DNA from: Marinobacter oulmenensis
GTDB taxonomy: Bacteria > Pseudomonadota > Gammaproteobacteria > Pseudomonadales > Oleiphilaceae
Direction: 5' to 3'
DNA: 64,000 nucleotides
NCBI RefSeq assembly: GCF_014201735.1
Contig: NZ_JACHFE010000009.1
Location: 62,001-126,000 of the forward strand
A program made the translations under genes and the position numbers. Positions 1 to 9,213 of this stretch are shown here, one piece after another (within the stretch, counting starts at the first letter, position 1; each line of letters starts with the position of its first letter). Under the pieces are notes generated by a model. That model made no database searches. It was not told the DNA's origin and worked only from the letters and a program-made list of their open reading frames with translations.

Positions 1-423
1 CAGCAAAGCGCCTGGTTTGACCGGCTGCAGTCGGATCCCTGTCAGCGACAATGGCTTATCCTGTATCGCGACAAGCCCATTGGTGTGGCCTCTATCAAGT
101 CGGTGGACGAGGGAGTGCCTCTGGATGCCGCCAGTCGGGTGGAGCCCGGGCTTTACATTGCAGATCTTGCGTATCGGGGCAATATCCTGGCCTTTGCGCC
201 CACGCTTCTGATGAACGATTACTGCTTTGGCCAGCTTGGGGCGAGCGAATTGCAGGCAACCGTCAAGGAGGACAATGAGGCCGCACTGCGTTACAACCGG
301 AAACTGGGGTATCGTGAAGTTGAGCACCAGTCCGGCCTGGTCCGGATCGCGCTTGGTCCTGAAGATTATGAGGTGTCGTCGGCGCCCATCAAGGCCTTTC
401 TGAGCCGTCCCGTGCGCCGCTGA
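1..423 (+). CDS. GNAT N-acetyltransferase, PseH-like (5' partial)
   Basis: The open frame runs in from the left edge, so the start lies outside the window; 140 residues are visible. The C-terminal half has the GNAT pattern of a conserved Asn and a Tyr-x-x-x-Leu-Gly-(Tyr/Phe) end (VKEDNEAALRYNRKLGY), which binds acetyl-CoA. The overall look is of PseH-type enzymes that N-acetylate a UDP-4-amino-4,6-dideoxy sugar on the way to pseudaminic acid. The following genes are glycan and acyl-modification genes near flagellins, which fits flagellin glycosylation. The family call is fairly safe; the exact sugar substrate is inference because the N-terminus and upstream genes are not visible. Confidence 0.72.
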   Translation, partial: QQSAWFDRLQSDPCQRQWLILYRDKPIGVASIKSVDEGVPLDAASRVEPGLYIADLAYRGNILAFAPTLLMNDYCFGQLGASELQATVKEDNEAALRYNRKLGYREVEHQSGLVRIALGPEDYEVSSAPIKAFLSRPVRR

Positions 424-454
424 TATCGCGAATTGTCATTTAAAAAGGTAACGA

Positions 455-700
455 ATGAGCAGCAACCAGCAAGTACTCGTCGATGGTTTCGCCACGGCTT
501 TGGCCATTCCGGCGGAGCAGGTGACCGATACTCTGGCTTACAACAGCATTCCGCAGTGGGACTCCATCGCTCACATGACACTGGTAGCGGAGCTGGAAAG
601 CCGGTTTGATGTGATGATGGATACCGATGACATCATTGATATGAGCAGTGTTGCCAAGGCGAGAGAGATACTCGGCAAATACGGGGTGACGTTTGACTGA
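455..700 (+). CDS. acyl carrier protein
   Basis: An 81-residue acidic protein of normal ACP length. The phosphopantetheine site is Ser37 in WDSIAHM, matching the family D-S-(L/I) motif at the start of helix 2. An AAGGT ribosome site precedes the ATG. It sits directly before a ketoreductase and an acyl-activating ligase, so it probably carries a dedicated short or hydroxylated acyl chain rather than serving bulk fatty acid synthesis; a second ACP inside a glycan locus is known from the Pseudomonas aeruginosa and C. jejuni flagellin glycosylation islands. The identity of the acyl chain cannot be read from the sequence. Confidence 0.88.
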   Translation: MSSNQQVLVDGFATALAIPAEQVTDTLAYNSIPQWDSIAHMTLVAELESRFDVMMDTDDIIDMSSVAKAREILGKYGVTFD

Positions 701-707
701 TTTCGGG

Positions 708-1433
708 ATGGAACTGTCGGATAAACGAATCCTGATCACCGGTGCGTCCGGTGGCATCGGTGCTGCTGTGGCAAGGTTATGCCACCAGGCTGGTGGCACG
801 GTCATTCTGGCGGGCCGGCAGCAGGAGAGGCTGGATGCTTTGGCGTCCGAACTCGGATCACGCGCAGAGGTCATGAATTACGACGTCACGGACGAAAGTG
901 CGGTCAGGTCAGCGTTCCGGGAGTTGCAGTCTGATGGCATGGATGGGCTGGTCAACGGCGCCGGGGTTATGGCGGAAGGCGCCCTGGCGATGACCCGGCT
1001 GGCGGATGTCCGGCAACAGTTCGAGGTGAACAGTCTGGCCGCTTTCCTGCATCTGCAGTTGGCCAGCAGGCTGATGATGCGTCACAGGTCGGGCAGTATT
1101 GTCAATCTGGCATCCCAGGTGGGCGAGCAGGGCAGCGCCGGCCAGGCCGCCTATGCCATGAGTAAAGGCGCGGTGAGTTCGCTGACGCGTTCGGCGGCGC
1201 GGGAACTGGCGAGTTTCAATATACGGGTGAACGCGGTTGCGCCCGGGTTTATTGATACGGCCATGACGGCAGGGTACGAGGACGCAAGGCGGGAGCAGGT
1301 GCTTGGTCACACACTCCTCAATCGAGCGGGTACAGCCGACGAAGTGGCCGACATGGTGATATTTCTGCTCTCTCCACGGGCCTCTTATACCACGGGCCAG
1401 ATCCTGTCGGTCGACGGTGGCTTGCGGCTTTAG
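708..1433 (+). CDS. SDR oxidoreductase, FabG-like 3-oxoacyl-ACP reductase
   Basis: A classical short-chain dehydrogenase of about 241 residues. The NAD(P) motif GASGGIG is near residue 12, the catalytic pair is in YAMSK, and the C-terminus has the usual family ending (TGQILSVDGG). It probably reduces a 3-oxoacyl chain on the ACP encoded just upstream. The ATG at 708 is preferred because it puts the glycine motif at the normal distance; a TTG at 693 overlapping the ACP stop is possible. VioR in the Pseudomonas syringae flagellin viosamine island is a comparable 3-oxoacyl-ACP reductase, supporting a role in making a 3-hydroxyacyl decoration. Substrate is inference. Confidence 0.82.
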   Translation: MELSDKRILITGASGGIGAAVARLCHQAGGTVILAGRQQERLDALASELGSRAEVMNYDVTDESAVRSAFRELQSDGMDGLVNGAGVMAEGALAMTRLADVRQQFEVNSLAAFLHLQLASRLMMRHRSGSIVNLASQVGEQGSAGQAAYAMSKGAVSSLTRSAARELASFNIRVNAVAPGFIDTAMTAGYEDARREQVLGHTLLNRAGTADEVADMVIFLLSPRASYTTGQILSVDGGLRL

Positions 1434-1441
1434 GAGACAGC

Positions 1442-2794
1442 ATGTTTTTTGAAAACCTCTCCTCATTTGGCGCACGCACCGCACTGATTGATGATCAGCG
1501 GTCGTTGTCCTATCGGCAACTCGATGAGGCGGTTTTGCGTCTCCAGTCGGAACTGCCAGGCTGGAAATCTCTCATCCTGATCCAGGCCGATAATACCCTG
1601 GACACGGTGGTGGCATACCTGGCAGCCCTCAGCGGCGGGCACTGTGCGCTGCTGGTGGACCAGGGACTATCGGCGGAATATCTGGAAGCCCTGATATCAC
1701 TGTATCAGCCCAATGTGTTGATCCGTGAAGCGCTGGTCACGCATTGCCATGATCGCCAGTTGACGCTGGCTGAAAATCTGGCGGTCCTGTTGTCGACTTC
1801 CGGTTCAACCGGGTCGCCCAAGCAGGTGGCGCTGTCCTTCGGCAACCTCGACGCCAATGCGGCTTCCATCTGTGATTATCTGCCCATTCGCGCCACGGAC
1901 ACGGCGATCACGACCCTGCCGTTTCAGTATTCCTATGGCCTTTCGATAGTTAACAGTCATCTCCGATCCGGAGCCTGCATTGTGCTCAACAGGGATTCTG
2001 TGATCAGCCGGGATTTCTGGGACCGTTTTCGACAGCATGGCGTCACCAGCCTGGCCGGTGTCCCTTTCACCTGGGAGATGCTTCTGCGTCTGCGTTTTAC
2101 GTCCATGGAACTGCCTTCCCTGCGGTACTGCACCCAGGCTGGCGGCAGGCTGGCGGCGGACAAGGTCGAGACCCTGGCGTCGTGGGCGCAGGAGACGGGG
2201 CGGCAGTTCTTTGTCATGTACGGGCAGACAGAAGCGACCGCCCGGATGGCCTACAATGATCACGCTCACATCAAGCCGGGCGCTATAGGGTGCGCCATCC
2301 CGGAAGGCGAGTTCCGGCTGTGCCGCGACGATGGCTCGGACATCGGCACACCCGGCGAGGAAGGGGAATTGTACTATCGGGGGCCGAACGTGATGCTGGG
2401 ATACGCAGAGTCTGTTTCGGACCTGGCTGAATTCCCGCGGATGTCCTGGCTGTCGACCGGGGATCTGGCCTGGTTTGATGACGAAGGGGATTTCCACGTC
2501 AGTGGGCGCATTCGTCGTTTCATCAAACTGTTCGGTCAGCGTATTGCTCTGGACGATGTGGAACAGATTCTTTCCGCTAACGGGTACAGGGCCTACGCCG
2601 TTGGCTCAGATGAAGGGCTGAAGGTCGCGCTTGTGGCTGACGGTATCGGAGATGTCTCTGAGCACAGGGCATGGCTGGCCAATACCCTCGGGTTGAATGC
2701 CTCCGTCGTGACGGTGTTGACGGTTGCCGACCTTCCGACTCATGCCAATGGCAAACCGGATTATCCGGCTGTGGAGCGTCTGTTTGATGAGTGA
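1442..2794 (+). CDS. AMP-dependent acyl/amino-acid activating ligase
   Basis: A 450-residue member of the ANL (acyl-CoA synthetase / adenylation) superfamily. Visible core motifs are the phosphate loop STSGSTGSPK, GQTEAT in the adenine region, STGDLAWFDDEG with the ribose-binding Asp, the hinge Gly-Arg, and the C-terminal catalytic Lys in HANGKPDYP. It would adenylate a carboxylic acid and load it onto CoA or the ACP of gene 455-700. It is shorter than most acyl-CoA synthetases, as many stand-alone adenylation enzymes are. It overlaps the next gene by 8 bases, indicating one transcript. Substrate unknown. Confidence 0.85.
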   Translation: MFFENLSSFGARTALIDDQRSLSYRQLDEAVLRLQSELPGWKSLILIQADNTLDTVVAYLAALSGGHCALLVDQGLSAEYLEALISLYQPNVLIREALVTHCHDRQLTLAENLAVLLSTSGSTGSPKQVALSFGNLDANAASICDYLPIRATDTAITTLPFQYSYGLSIVNSHLRSGACIVLNRDSVISRDFWDRFRQHGVTSLAGVPFTWEMLLRLRFTSMELPSLRYCTQAGGRLAADKVETLASWAQETGRQFFVMYGQTEATARMAYNDHAHIKPGAIGCAIPEGEFRLCRDDGSDIGTPGEEGELYYRGPNVMLGYAESVSDLAEFPRMSWLSTGDLAWFDDEGDFHVSGRIRRFIKLFGQRIALDDVEQILSANGYRAYAVGSDEGLKVALVADGIGDVSEHRAWLANTLGLNASVVTVLTVADLPTHANGKPDYPAVERLFDE

Positions 2795-3902
2795 TACCAC
2801 TTTCGAAGACGGGGAAACTTTTGACAGAGGCCTGGAGGCGCTCTGGTCTGCCGACCCCTATGTTCTGAGTCAGGCGGACAAACAAGCGCTGATCATACCG
2901 TTGTTGTCCTGGCTGGATCGGCATCATCGGTCTGCCTGCCCGGAATACGAACGGGTTGCGCGGCAGGGGTTTGATTCGGAACCTGCTTCCGGGCTTGAGG
3001 ATCTTCCGTATCTCGCGGTACGGCTCTTCAAGCTTCTGTCGCTCAAAAGCGTGGATGATGGTGAGATCTTCAAAACGCTTCAGTCGTCGGGTACGACGGG
3101 GCAGTCGCCTGCGCGCGTCTTCCTGGATCGGCGGACCAGCCAGTTACAGTCCAAGGGACTGGTAAAGATTCTCCAGGGCGTTGTCGGCAAGGCCCGTTTG
3201 CCCATGCTGATTGTGGACAGCCCGGCCGTGTTGAAGGATCGCAGTCTATACACGGCCCGGGGGGCGGGGATTCAGGGCCTGTCTTTCTTCGGCCGGGATC
3301 ATACCTACGCCCTGGATGAAACCATGCAGCCTGACTGGGAGGCCATTGACGGGTTTCTGGAGAAATATGCCGGGCAGCCGGTGCTGGTTTTCGGTTTCAC
3401 CTATATCGTCTGGCTGCACCTGATATTGGCATTGGAGGCGGAGGGACGAAGCCTGGGGCTTGCCGAGGGCGTCCTGCTGCACAGTGGTGGCTGGAAGAAA
3501 CTGGAAGACCAGAAAGTCGGGCACGATGAATTCAGAAACCGGACACAGCGGTCGTTGGGCGTGCAGCAGGTGACAAATTTCTACGGCATGGCCGAACAGG
3601 TCGGGTCCATTTTTGTGGAATGCGAGCAGGGTCACCTCCATGCCCCGGTGTTTGCCGATGTCGTGGTGCGAAGCACAGAGGGCCTTGGCCCTTTGCCGGT
3701 GGGCCAGCCTGGCTTGCTGCAGGTCTTGTCGGTGTTGCCATTCAGCTATCCCGGCCACAGCCTGCTTACTGAGGACCGTGGGGTGCTTCTGGGCGAGGAT
3801 GATTGTCCCTGCGGGCGTAAAGGTCGTTACTTTCAGGTTCTTGGGCGCTTGCCCCGGGCCGAGGTGAGAGGGTGCAGTGACACCCATCAGGGAGGCCTGT
3901 GA
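2787..3902 (+). CDS. LuxE/PaaK-family acyl-protein synthetase
   Basis: A 371-residue protein with the LuxE adenylate-forming signature SSGTTGQSPARV around residue 100 and NFYGMAEQVGS further on. LuxE activates an acyl chain as acyl-AMP, binds it and passes it to the reductase LuxC. The ATG at 2787 lies inside the end of the ligase gene and gives a LuxE-like N-terminus; the frame stays open further upstream but only across the ligase. The gene is followed at once by a LuxC-like reductase, the same pairing as in luminescence operons, yet no luciferase or luxD thioesterase is visible, so a role in glycan acyl or aldehyde chemistry is inferred. Confidence 0.82.
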   Translation: MSDTTFEDGETFDRGLEALWSADPYVLSQADKQALIIPLLSWLDRHHRSACPEYERVARQGFDSEPASGLEDLPYLAVRLFKLLSLKSVDDGEIFKTLQSSGTTGQSPARVFLDRRTSQLQSKGLVKILQGVVGKARLPMLIVDSPAVLKDRSLYTARGAGIQGLSFFGRDHTYALDETMQPDWEAIDGFLEKYAGQPVLVFGFTYIVWLHLILALEAEGRSLGLAEGVLLHSGGWKKLEDQKVGHDEFRNRTQRSLGVQQVTNFYGMAEQVGSIFVECEQGHLHAPVFADVVVRSTEGLGPLPVGQPGLLQVLSVLPFSYPGHSLLTEDRGVLLGEDDCPCGRKGRYFQVLGRLPRAEVRGCSDTHQGGL

Positions 3903-5071
3903 TGGCACTGATGTTATTGGCTGGCCAGCACCCGGACACGCTGGACGACAATAACCTGTCCGGATGTTTTGATCCGGGCCGGCTGGCTTTTTGCCGGGAT
4001 CTGTCCGGTGCTTTGCTGCGCCATCCGATGGCGAGGCAGCACCCGGAGTTGGTGGCGCTGGGGTTCTGGCTTCGGGACAGTCATCTAAAGCAGCTTGAAC
4101 AGAGATCTGATGCCGGTTCGCCGGGTGTCGTGCGACGTGCTCTGGGGTTGGTGATGCATTTCGCGCCGGCGAACGTGGACACTCTGTTTGTCTACAGTTG
4201 GGTGTGCTCGCTGCTGATGGGCAATGCCAATGTCGTGCGTCTCTCCACTCAGTCCACTGATGTGACCGACATACTTCTGGAGTTATTGAACGAACAGTTT
4301 GCGAGGCCGGAGTATCAATCGATCAAGAAACAGAACGCGTTCGTGACCTTTCCCCACGATGACCCGGCGGCCTCGTTCCTCAGCCTGCGTGCCGATGCAC
4401 GGATCATCTGGGGCGGCGACGACGCTGTTCAGGCGATCCGGCGTTTGCCATGTAAGCCCCGTTGTCGTGATATCCCATTCGCGGATCGCTACTCTGCGGC
4501 GGTTATTGACGGTGATCACCTGAGCGCCGCCGATCTCAGCACGCTGGCGGAAAGGTTATGGCGGGACATTCAAAGCTATTCCCAGATGGCCTGTTCGTCA
4601 CCACGGATCCTGTTCTGGCTTGGCTCGACCGCAAACCGTGAAGCGCTCTGGTCTGCTGTTGGGGCGCTTGCTGATCGTGAAACCTGGCCATCAGGCCGGC
4701 AGAATGAACACCTGGTGGTCGCGCAATGGTTACAGGCAACCGGAGCATGCGATGCTCCCGTACGTCTGGGGAGCTTCAACATCCTGCCTCTGTCCGGCGC
4801 CATCCCGGAGGCACTGAACCACCACCCCGGGCAAGGGCTGTGCTATCTGGTGGATATCGACGATCTGGAGGAACTGACGGTTCTGGATAGTCGTTGCCAG
4901 ACCTTGGGTTACTGGGGCATTGAGCGGGAACGGCTGTTAAACCTTATGAATACTGCGCCGATAAGGGGTATGGAGCGTGTTGTTCCTGTCGGGACCGCGC
5001 TCGACTTTTCAACCTGGTGGGATGGTATGGATCTGTTTGCTCACTTGTCGTCCTTTACAGTCATTCAGTGA
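3902..5071 (+). CDS. LuxC-like acyl-CoA/acyl-protein reductase
   Basis: An NADPH-dependent acyl reductase of about 389 residues, somewhat shorter than LuxC of luminous bacteria. The likely catalytic cysteine is Cys231 in YSQMACSSPR, as in LuxC where this Cys forms the acyl thioester. The ATG at 3902 overlaps the LuxE stop in a TGATG junction and follows a GGAGG at 3891-3895; a GTG at 3899 is also possible. With LuxE it would turn an activated acyl group into an aldehyde. In this setting the aldehyde may be an intermediate for modifying a surface sugar; that is inference. Confidence 0.83.
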   Translation: MALMLLAGQHPDTLDDNNLSGCFDPGRLAFCRDLSGALLRHPMARQHPELVALGFWLRDSHLKQLEQRSDAGSPGVVRRALGLVMHFAPANVDTLFVYSWVCSLLMGNANVVRLSTQSTDVTDILLELLNEQFARPEYQSIKKQNAFVTFPHDDPAASFLSLRADARIIWGGDDAVQAIRRLPCKPRCRDIPFADRYSAAVIDGDHLSAADLSTLAERLWRDIQSYSQMACSSPRILFWLGSTANREALWSAVGALADRETWPSGRQNEHLVVAQWLQATGACDAPVRLGSFNILPLSGAIPEALNHHPGQGLCYLVDIDDLEELTVLDSRCQTLGYWGIERERLLNLMNTAPIRGMERVVPVGTALDFSTWWDGMDLFAHLSSFTVIQ

Positions 5072-5159
5072 ATGTTATCCGGCCTTTTCCTGTTGAACTG
5101 AGCCATCTGGTTACTGTGCGTTAAACATTAGACCTTGTCCTGGAGGAGGGGCAGAACGA

Positions 5160-6107
5160 GTGGCGGCTTTGGATTTTGACGGCATACCGGAGGAGCGAAC
5201 CATCATCGGCCGGTGGCCGGAAGGCGCCGCGCCTAAGGTTTCGATCGCGTGCATCGCATACAATCACGGCTCTTTCATTGAGCAAACCCTTCACGGATTC
5301 CTGGCTCAGAAAACGAGCTTTCCCTATCGCATTTTTTGCTATGACGATTGCTCCACCGACGACACGCGGGCTGTTCTGCGCGCCTACCAGGAGCGCTACC
5401 CCAACCTGATTCGGTTAATACTGCCGGAGGAGAACCAGCGATCACAGGGGAGGCGTCCGTATGTGGATTACCTGCACGGGGAGATGGTGGGGGACTACAT
5501 TACCCGGTGTGAGGGAGACGACTACTGGACTGATCCGGATAAGCTTGAAAAACAGGTGAGTTTCCTGGAAGCCCATCCTGATTTTGTGCTGACGACTCAT
5601 GATATCCACACCATAGATACGAAAGGGCAGCTCCTGTCCACGACCCACTTGCCTGAATATTACAAACGCGACTTTTCCGCCCGTGAGTTACGATGTGGAT
5701 GGGCGGGTCCCGTTACACAGTCGGTATTATTCCGTAATGTCCTGAAGGAGTTCCCACCAGAACTTAAGAAGGTTCATCTCGGCGATGTATTTCTGGCTTC
5801 AATGTTGGGGCAGTATGGGGCCTCGGCCTATATTAAGGATATCAAGCCCTCTATGTATCGGTTGCACCCGGGCGGTATTTTTTCCCCTCTGCATGAATCG
5901 GACAAGCTGGATGAACAAAGTAACTCGTTTTTCTGGCTCTATAAGTATTACAAGCGCATCGGGCATCAGGATGAAGCAAAGGTCTTCAAGTTGAAGCTTC
6001 TGGAAAAGCATTTGCGGGAAATCAGTCTAAAGGAGTGGTTTCAGCTTGCGGCTGTCCGGTTTTTTGGGGCCAACCTGAAGCGTCGGATAGACCGCCTGCT
6101 TGGCTGA
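5160..6107 (+). CDS. family 2 glycosyltransferase
   Basis: A 315-residue GT-A fold glycosyltransferase. The N-terminal half shows the nucleotide-sugar region with YDDCSTDDT and the metal-binding acidic cluster EGDDYW. It starts at GTG 5160 behind a strong GGAGGAGGGG at 5142-5149; no ATG fits. An 88-base gap separates it from the LuxC gene and it faces the minus-strand nucleotide-sugar trio. Its likely job is to add one sugar to a growing surface or flagellin glycan, like VioT in P. syringae, but donor and acceptor cannot be named. Confidence 0.85.
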   Translation: MAALDFDGIPEERTIIGRWPEGAAPKVSIACIAYNHGSFIEQTLHGFLAQKTSFPYRIFCYDDCSTDDTRAVLRAYQERYPNLIRLILPEENQRSQGRRPYVDYLHGEMVGDYITRCEGDDYWTDPDKLEKQVSFLEAHPDFVLTTHDIHTIDTKGQLLSTTHLPEYYKRDFSARELRCGWAGPVTQSVLFRNVLKEFPPELKKVHLGDVFLASMLGQYGASAYIKDIKPSMYRLHPGGIFSPLHESDKLDEQSNSFFWLYKYYKRIGHQDEAKVFKLKLLEKHLREISLKEWFQLAAVRFFGANLKRRIDRLLG

Positions 6108-6120
6108 CCTTTTGGTCAGC
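6103..6120. terminator. short hairpin between convergent genes
   Basis: A 7-bp perfect stem (GCTGACC/GGTCAGC) with a TTTT loop overlaps the stop codon of the glycosyltransferase. No U-tract follows, so it is at best a weak bidirectional terminator. Confidence 0.3.
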
Positions 6121-6172
6121 TCCAAACCTTAGGGAAGACCCGGCAGCTCGCATTTTTACCTGTTTCGAAGGC

Positions 6173-7249
6173 TCAGTTCAGTGCCGCTTTTACGATCTCG
6201 GAAATGCGTTTGACCTCAGCAAGTTCCAGATCTGGATATAGTGGCAGGCAAAGGATGCGCCGCGCGACATCGCTGGCTACTGGACATTGGCTTCCGTCAC
6301 CGAATTCACGGGTTTCGTGAAGGGCCGGACTGAAGTAGCGCCTGGCGTGGATACTGGATGCCTCAAGTGCCGCAATGACGTTTTTGGTACACTCCTCAGA
6401 GGGAAGCAGGACAGGGCAATAGGATACATTGTCTTGATCTTCGGGCACCGAAAAAACAAGGTCCTGAGACAGAAGTCTGCGGTATTCCAAGTTGATGGCC
6501 TGTCGTCGCTGGATGATCTGATCAATAACGTCCAGGTTGGCCAGGCCGAAGGCAGCGTGGATTTCGCTCATTTTTCCGTTGATGCCCAAGGCGTCCACGT
6601 CGCTCCGGTTTGGGGTGGCGTCACCAAAGTTGATGCTCTTCCGAGCTCGTTCGAAGATATCGCGATCCCGGAAGGTAATGGCTCCTCCTTCGACGGTGTG
6701 GAACAGCTTTGTCGCATGGAAACTCATTGTTGCGGCGTCGCCCAGCGCCATAAGGCTTCGTCCACCGTGGCGGGCGCCAAAGGTGTGAGAGGCATCGTAG
6801 ATCAGCTTGAGCCGGTATTCTCGTGCAATTTGCTCGAGTCTGTTGTGGTGGCAAGGGAGGCCGTACACGTTAACGGGTACAATAGCGCTGGTCTTTGGAG
6901 AAATGGCAGCCGCAACACAGGACGGGTCCAGGGTCAGGGATTGTCGGTCAATGTCGGCAAACCGGGGGGTGATGCCTTGCCATTTCAGCGCGCTGGCCGT
7001 AGCAACGAAGGTAAACGGTGTAGTGATAGCCTCGCCCTGGATGGCGAGGGCCTTGAAAGCCACCTGCAGGGCGATGGTGCCGTTGGCGACCAGCAGGAGG
7101 TTTCGAACCGCCAGAAAGTCCTCCAGGCGTTCGGTTAGTTCCGCTACCAGCGGGCCATTGTTGGTCAGCCACGCGCTATCGCACGCCTTATCCAGATAGT
7201 GCTGCAGTCTGCGCCGATCGGGAATGAACGGGCGGGTTACTGTAATCAT
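6173..7249 (-). CDS. DegT/DnrJ/EryC1/StrS aminotransferase, VioA/WecE-like
   Basis: A 358-residue PLP-dependent sugar aminotransferase. The internal-aldimine lysine is Lys181 in SFHATK and the cofactor-binding Asp152 is in YDASHTFG, both standard for the family. It shares a 4-base overlap with rmlA upstream in its operon, so the substrate is most likely a dTDP-4-keto-6-deoxyhexose, giving dTDP-4-amino-4,6-dideoxyglucose (viosamine), the sugar decorating P. syringae flagellin. A 3-amino product (FdtB-like) or an epimeric 4-amino sugar is not excluded. A dTDP-glucose 4,6-dehydratase (rmlB) is not in the window and must be elsewhere or be the unusual SDR at 8112-9158. Confidence 0.82.
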   Translation of the reverse strand: MITVTRPFIPDRRRLQHYLDKACDSAWLTNNGPLVAELTERLEDFLAVRNLLLVANGTIALQVAFKALAIQGEAITTPFTFVATASALKWQGITPRFADIDRQSLTLDPSCVAAAISPKTSAIVPVNVYGLPCHHNRLEQIAREYRLKLIYDASHTFGARHGGRSLMALGDAATMSFHATKLFHTVEGGAITFRDRDIFERARKSINFGDATPNRSDVDALGINGKMSEIHAAFGLANLDVIDQIIQRRQAINLEYRRLLSQDLVFSVPEDQDNVSYCPVLLPSEECTKNVIAALEASSIHARRYFSPALHETREFGDGSQCPVASDVARRILCLPLYPDLELAEVKRISEIVKAALN

Positions 7250-8115
7250 GCTTCTTCCGCCAGGTCTTTTAGATATTGTCCGTAGACAGTGTTCTCCAGA
7301 CTGCTGGCCGCGGCAAGCAACTGTTCCCGAGTGATCCAGCTTTTCTGAAAGGCAATTTCTTCGAGGCAGGCGATCTTATAGCCCTGGCGCTTTTCTATGG
7401 TTTCAACAAACTGTGCAGCTTCCAGCAGGCTTTCATGCGTACCTGTGTCCAGCCAGGCGAATCCCCTGCCAAGAATCTCAATGGTCAGGGCGTTTTGGGC
7501 CAGGTAGGCTTTGTTGATTGCTGTGATTTCCAGTTCCCCCCTTATTGACGGTGCAACTTCCCGGGCAACCTCAACAACATCATTGTCATAGAAGTAGAGC
7601 CCCGTGATGGCGTAGTGGGATTTTGGCACTGCAGGTTTTTCTTCCAGGGAGATGACCTTTCGGTCCTGATCAAACTCGACCACACCAAATCGCTCTGGAT
7701 CCTTTACCTGATAGCCGAAAATGGTTGCTCCCGATTGAAGCGCCGCTGCTTTGAGAAGTTTTGGAGAGAACCCCTGACCATAGAAAATATTGTCGCCCAA
7801 GATCAGGCAGACCGGAGAATTGCCAATGAAGTCTGCTCCGATTTGGAAAGCCTGGGCAATGCCGGCCGGCCTGGCTTGTTCCGCATAAGTCAGGTTCAGG
7901 CCGAATTGTTCCCCTGTGCCCAGCAAGCGTTGAAATGCCGCCTGGTCATCCGGTGTGGTTATGATCAGAATGTCCCTGATACCGGCAAGCATCAGGACCG
8001 ACAAGGGATAGTAGATCATGGGCTTGTCATAGATAGGCAGCAACTGCTTGGACACGCTTTTGGTAATCGGATGAAGTCGGCTACCTGTGCCCCCTGCGAG
8101 AATGATCCCCTTCAT
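7246..8115 (-). CDS. rmlA: glucose-1-phosphate thymidylyltransferase RmlA
   Basis: A 289-residue protein of exactly RmlA size. It begins with [16 protein letters not shown], the nucleotide-binding signature, and contains [10 protein letters not shown] with the metal-binding Asp. It makes dTDP-glucose from glucose-1-phosphate and dTTP. It overlaps both neighbours by 4 bases (8112-8115 and 7246-7249), so SDR, rmlA and aminotransferase form one minus-strand translationally coupled unit feeding a dTDP-amino-sugar pathway. Confidence 0.94.
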   Translation of the reverse strand: MKGIILAGGTGSRLHPITKSVSKQLLPIYDKPMIYYPLSVLMLAGIRDILIITTPDDQAAFQRLLGTGEQFGLNLTYAEQARPAGIAQAFQIGADFIGNSPVCLILGDNIFYGQGFSPKLLKAAALQSGATIFGYQVKDPERFGVVEFDQDRKVISLEEKPAVPKSHYAITGLYFYDNDVVEVAREVAPSIRGELEITAINKAYLAQNALTIEILGRGFAWLDTGTHESLLEAAQFVETIEKRQGYKIACLEEIAFQKSWITREQLLAAASSLENTVYGQYLKDLAEEA

Positions 8116-9158
8116 TTTCCCTCTCGATCTATGTCCAGAATACCGCCATACATTTCAACGTCTTTGATAATTTGGTGCCATCGGCTGAGTTCCTGATACC
8201 AATTTAGCGTGATGGTCTGATCTGTACTCTTGAGTTTACCGGAACTGAGCTTTTCCACGATTTCACGGCATCCTTGTGCCGCATTCATGCGGGCATGCCA
8301 GCCCAGCGTTTTTTCAACCTTCCCAAAACTGACCTGGTAGCTTCGGCAATCCGGTTCGCCGTACCACTCGACATCAACTGGAGCATCAATTAACTCAGAG
8401 ACGGTAGCGGCGATCTCTTTTCCAAGTTTTCCAAGCTGGTAGGTGTTGTCAGTGCTCCCCACATTGAAAATTTCGCCGTTGATCAGTCTGGGGGCCGCGC
8501 CGAGCAGGAGCAGCATGAGATCGGTCGTGTCTTGCACATGAACCATTGGCCGGTACTGGGTGCCATCACGCATCAGCGGCAAGCGGCGATTGGCAAACGC
8601 GCCATACGTCATGCCGTTAATAGCGAGGTCAAACCGCATTCTAGGACTGAAGCCGAATACTGTGGCCTGTCGCAGTACGGTCACCACAAACCGGTCACTT
8701 GCCAGCTTGAGGGTATCACGCTCGGCACATTCATTTGCACGGGCATAGACGGTCAGTGGGTTTGTCGGTGAGGATTCGTCGACGGTCTGGCTTTGAAAGC
8801 CATAGATGCTGCAACTGGACGGGAGTATATACCGGTCTACTCCGGCCTCACGGGCGAGTCGAGCTGTTCGCGCGCGCCCTGCGTGGTTGATCTGCCAGGT
8901 GGCAGCCTCATACAGTTCCCCGGATGGGTCGTTCGATATGGCAACCAGGTCGATCACAGCGTCAACGTGTCGGAAGTGCTCTTCGGACAAGTGACGGGAA
9001 TCTTCCCGAATGATCTCAAGGTGTGGAGCCTCGGTCAGTACATCTATGCCAAAAAAGAAACGGTCAACGGCTCGCACGGCGAAACCATTTTCCAGTAGTT
9101 TGGGGACTAGAACGCTACCAATATAACCACCAGCGCCGGTGACAAGAACTCGTTTCAT
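8112..9158 (-). CDS. NAD-dependent epimerase/dehydratase family protein (extended SDR)
   Basis: A 348-residue extended SDR with the cofactor motif TGAGGYIG at residues 7-14 and PSSCSIYG around residues 113-120. The usual Tyr-x-x-x-Lys active site reads Tyr138-Ala-Arg-Ala-Asn142: the lysine codon is AAT, checked at 8733-8735. The Thr-Asp-Glu triad of RmlB dehydratases is absent at the S-S-C-S position, so it is not a plain dTDP-glucose 4,6-dehydratase. It may be an epimerase, ketoreductase or an altered enzyme. First gene of the minus-strand rmlA operon. Confidence 0.75.
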   Translation of the reverse strand: MKRVLVTGAGGYIGSVLVPKLLENGFAVRAVDRFFFGIDVLTEAPHLEIIREDSRHLSEEHFRHVDAVIDLVAISNDPSGELYEAATWQINHAGRARTARLAREAGVDRYILPSSCSIYGFQSQTVDESSPTNPLTVYARANECAERDTLKLASDRFVVTVLRQATVFGFSPRMRFDLAINGMTYGAFANRRLPLMRDGTQYRPMVHVQDTTDLMLLLLGAAPRLINGEIFNVGSTDNTYQLGKLGKEIAATVSELIDAPVDVEWYGEPDCRSYQVSFGKVEKTLGWHARMNAAQGCREIVEKLSSGKLKSTDQTITLNWYQELSRWHQIIKDVEMYGGILDIDREGK

Positions 9159-9167
9159 GGTTTGACT

Positions 9168-9213
9168 ATGGCTCGTTGTTAACAGGTAGAATGGCTCATT
9201 GTTAACAGGTAGA
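9168..9213. repeat. perfectly abutting tandem repeat, 2 x 23 bp
   Basis: Two adjacent 23-base copies, 9168-9190 and 9191-9213, differ only at one position (G at 9175 versus A at 9198). Each contains the palindrome GTTAAC followed by AGGTAGA. They lie 10 bases upstream of the SDR start codon on the minus strand, in its leader or promoter zone. They could be a recent duplication or a regulator site pair. Confidence 0.85.

Noticed and set aside
2787..5071. Bioluminescence operon
   Set aside because: No luxA, luxB or luxD in the window.
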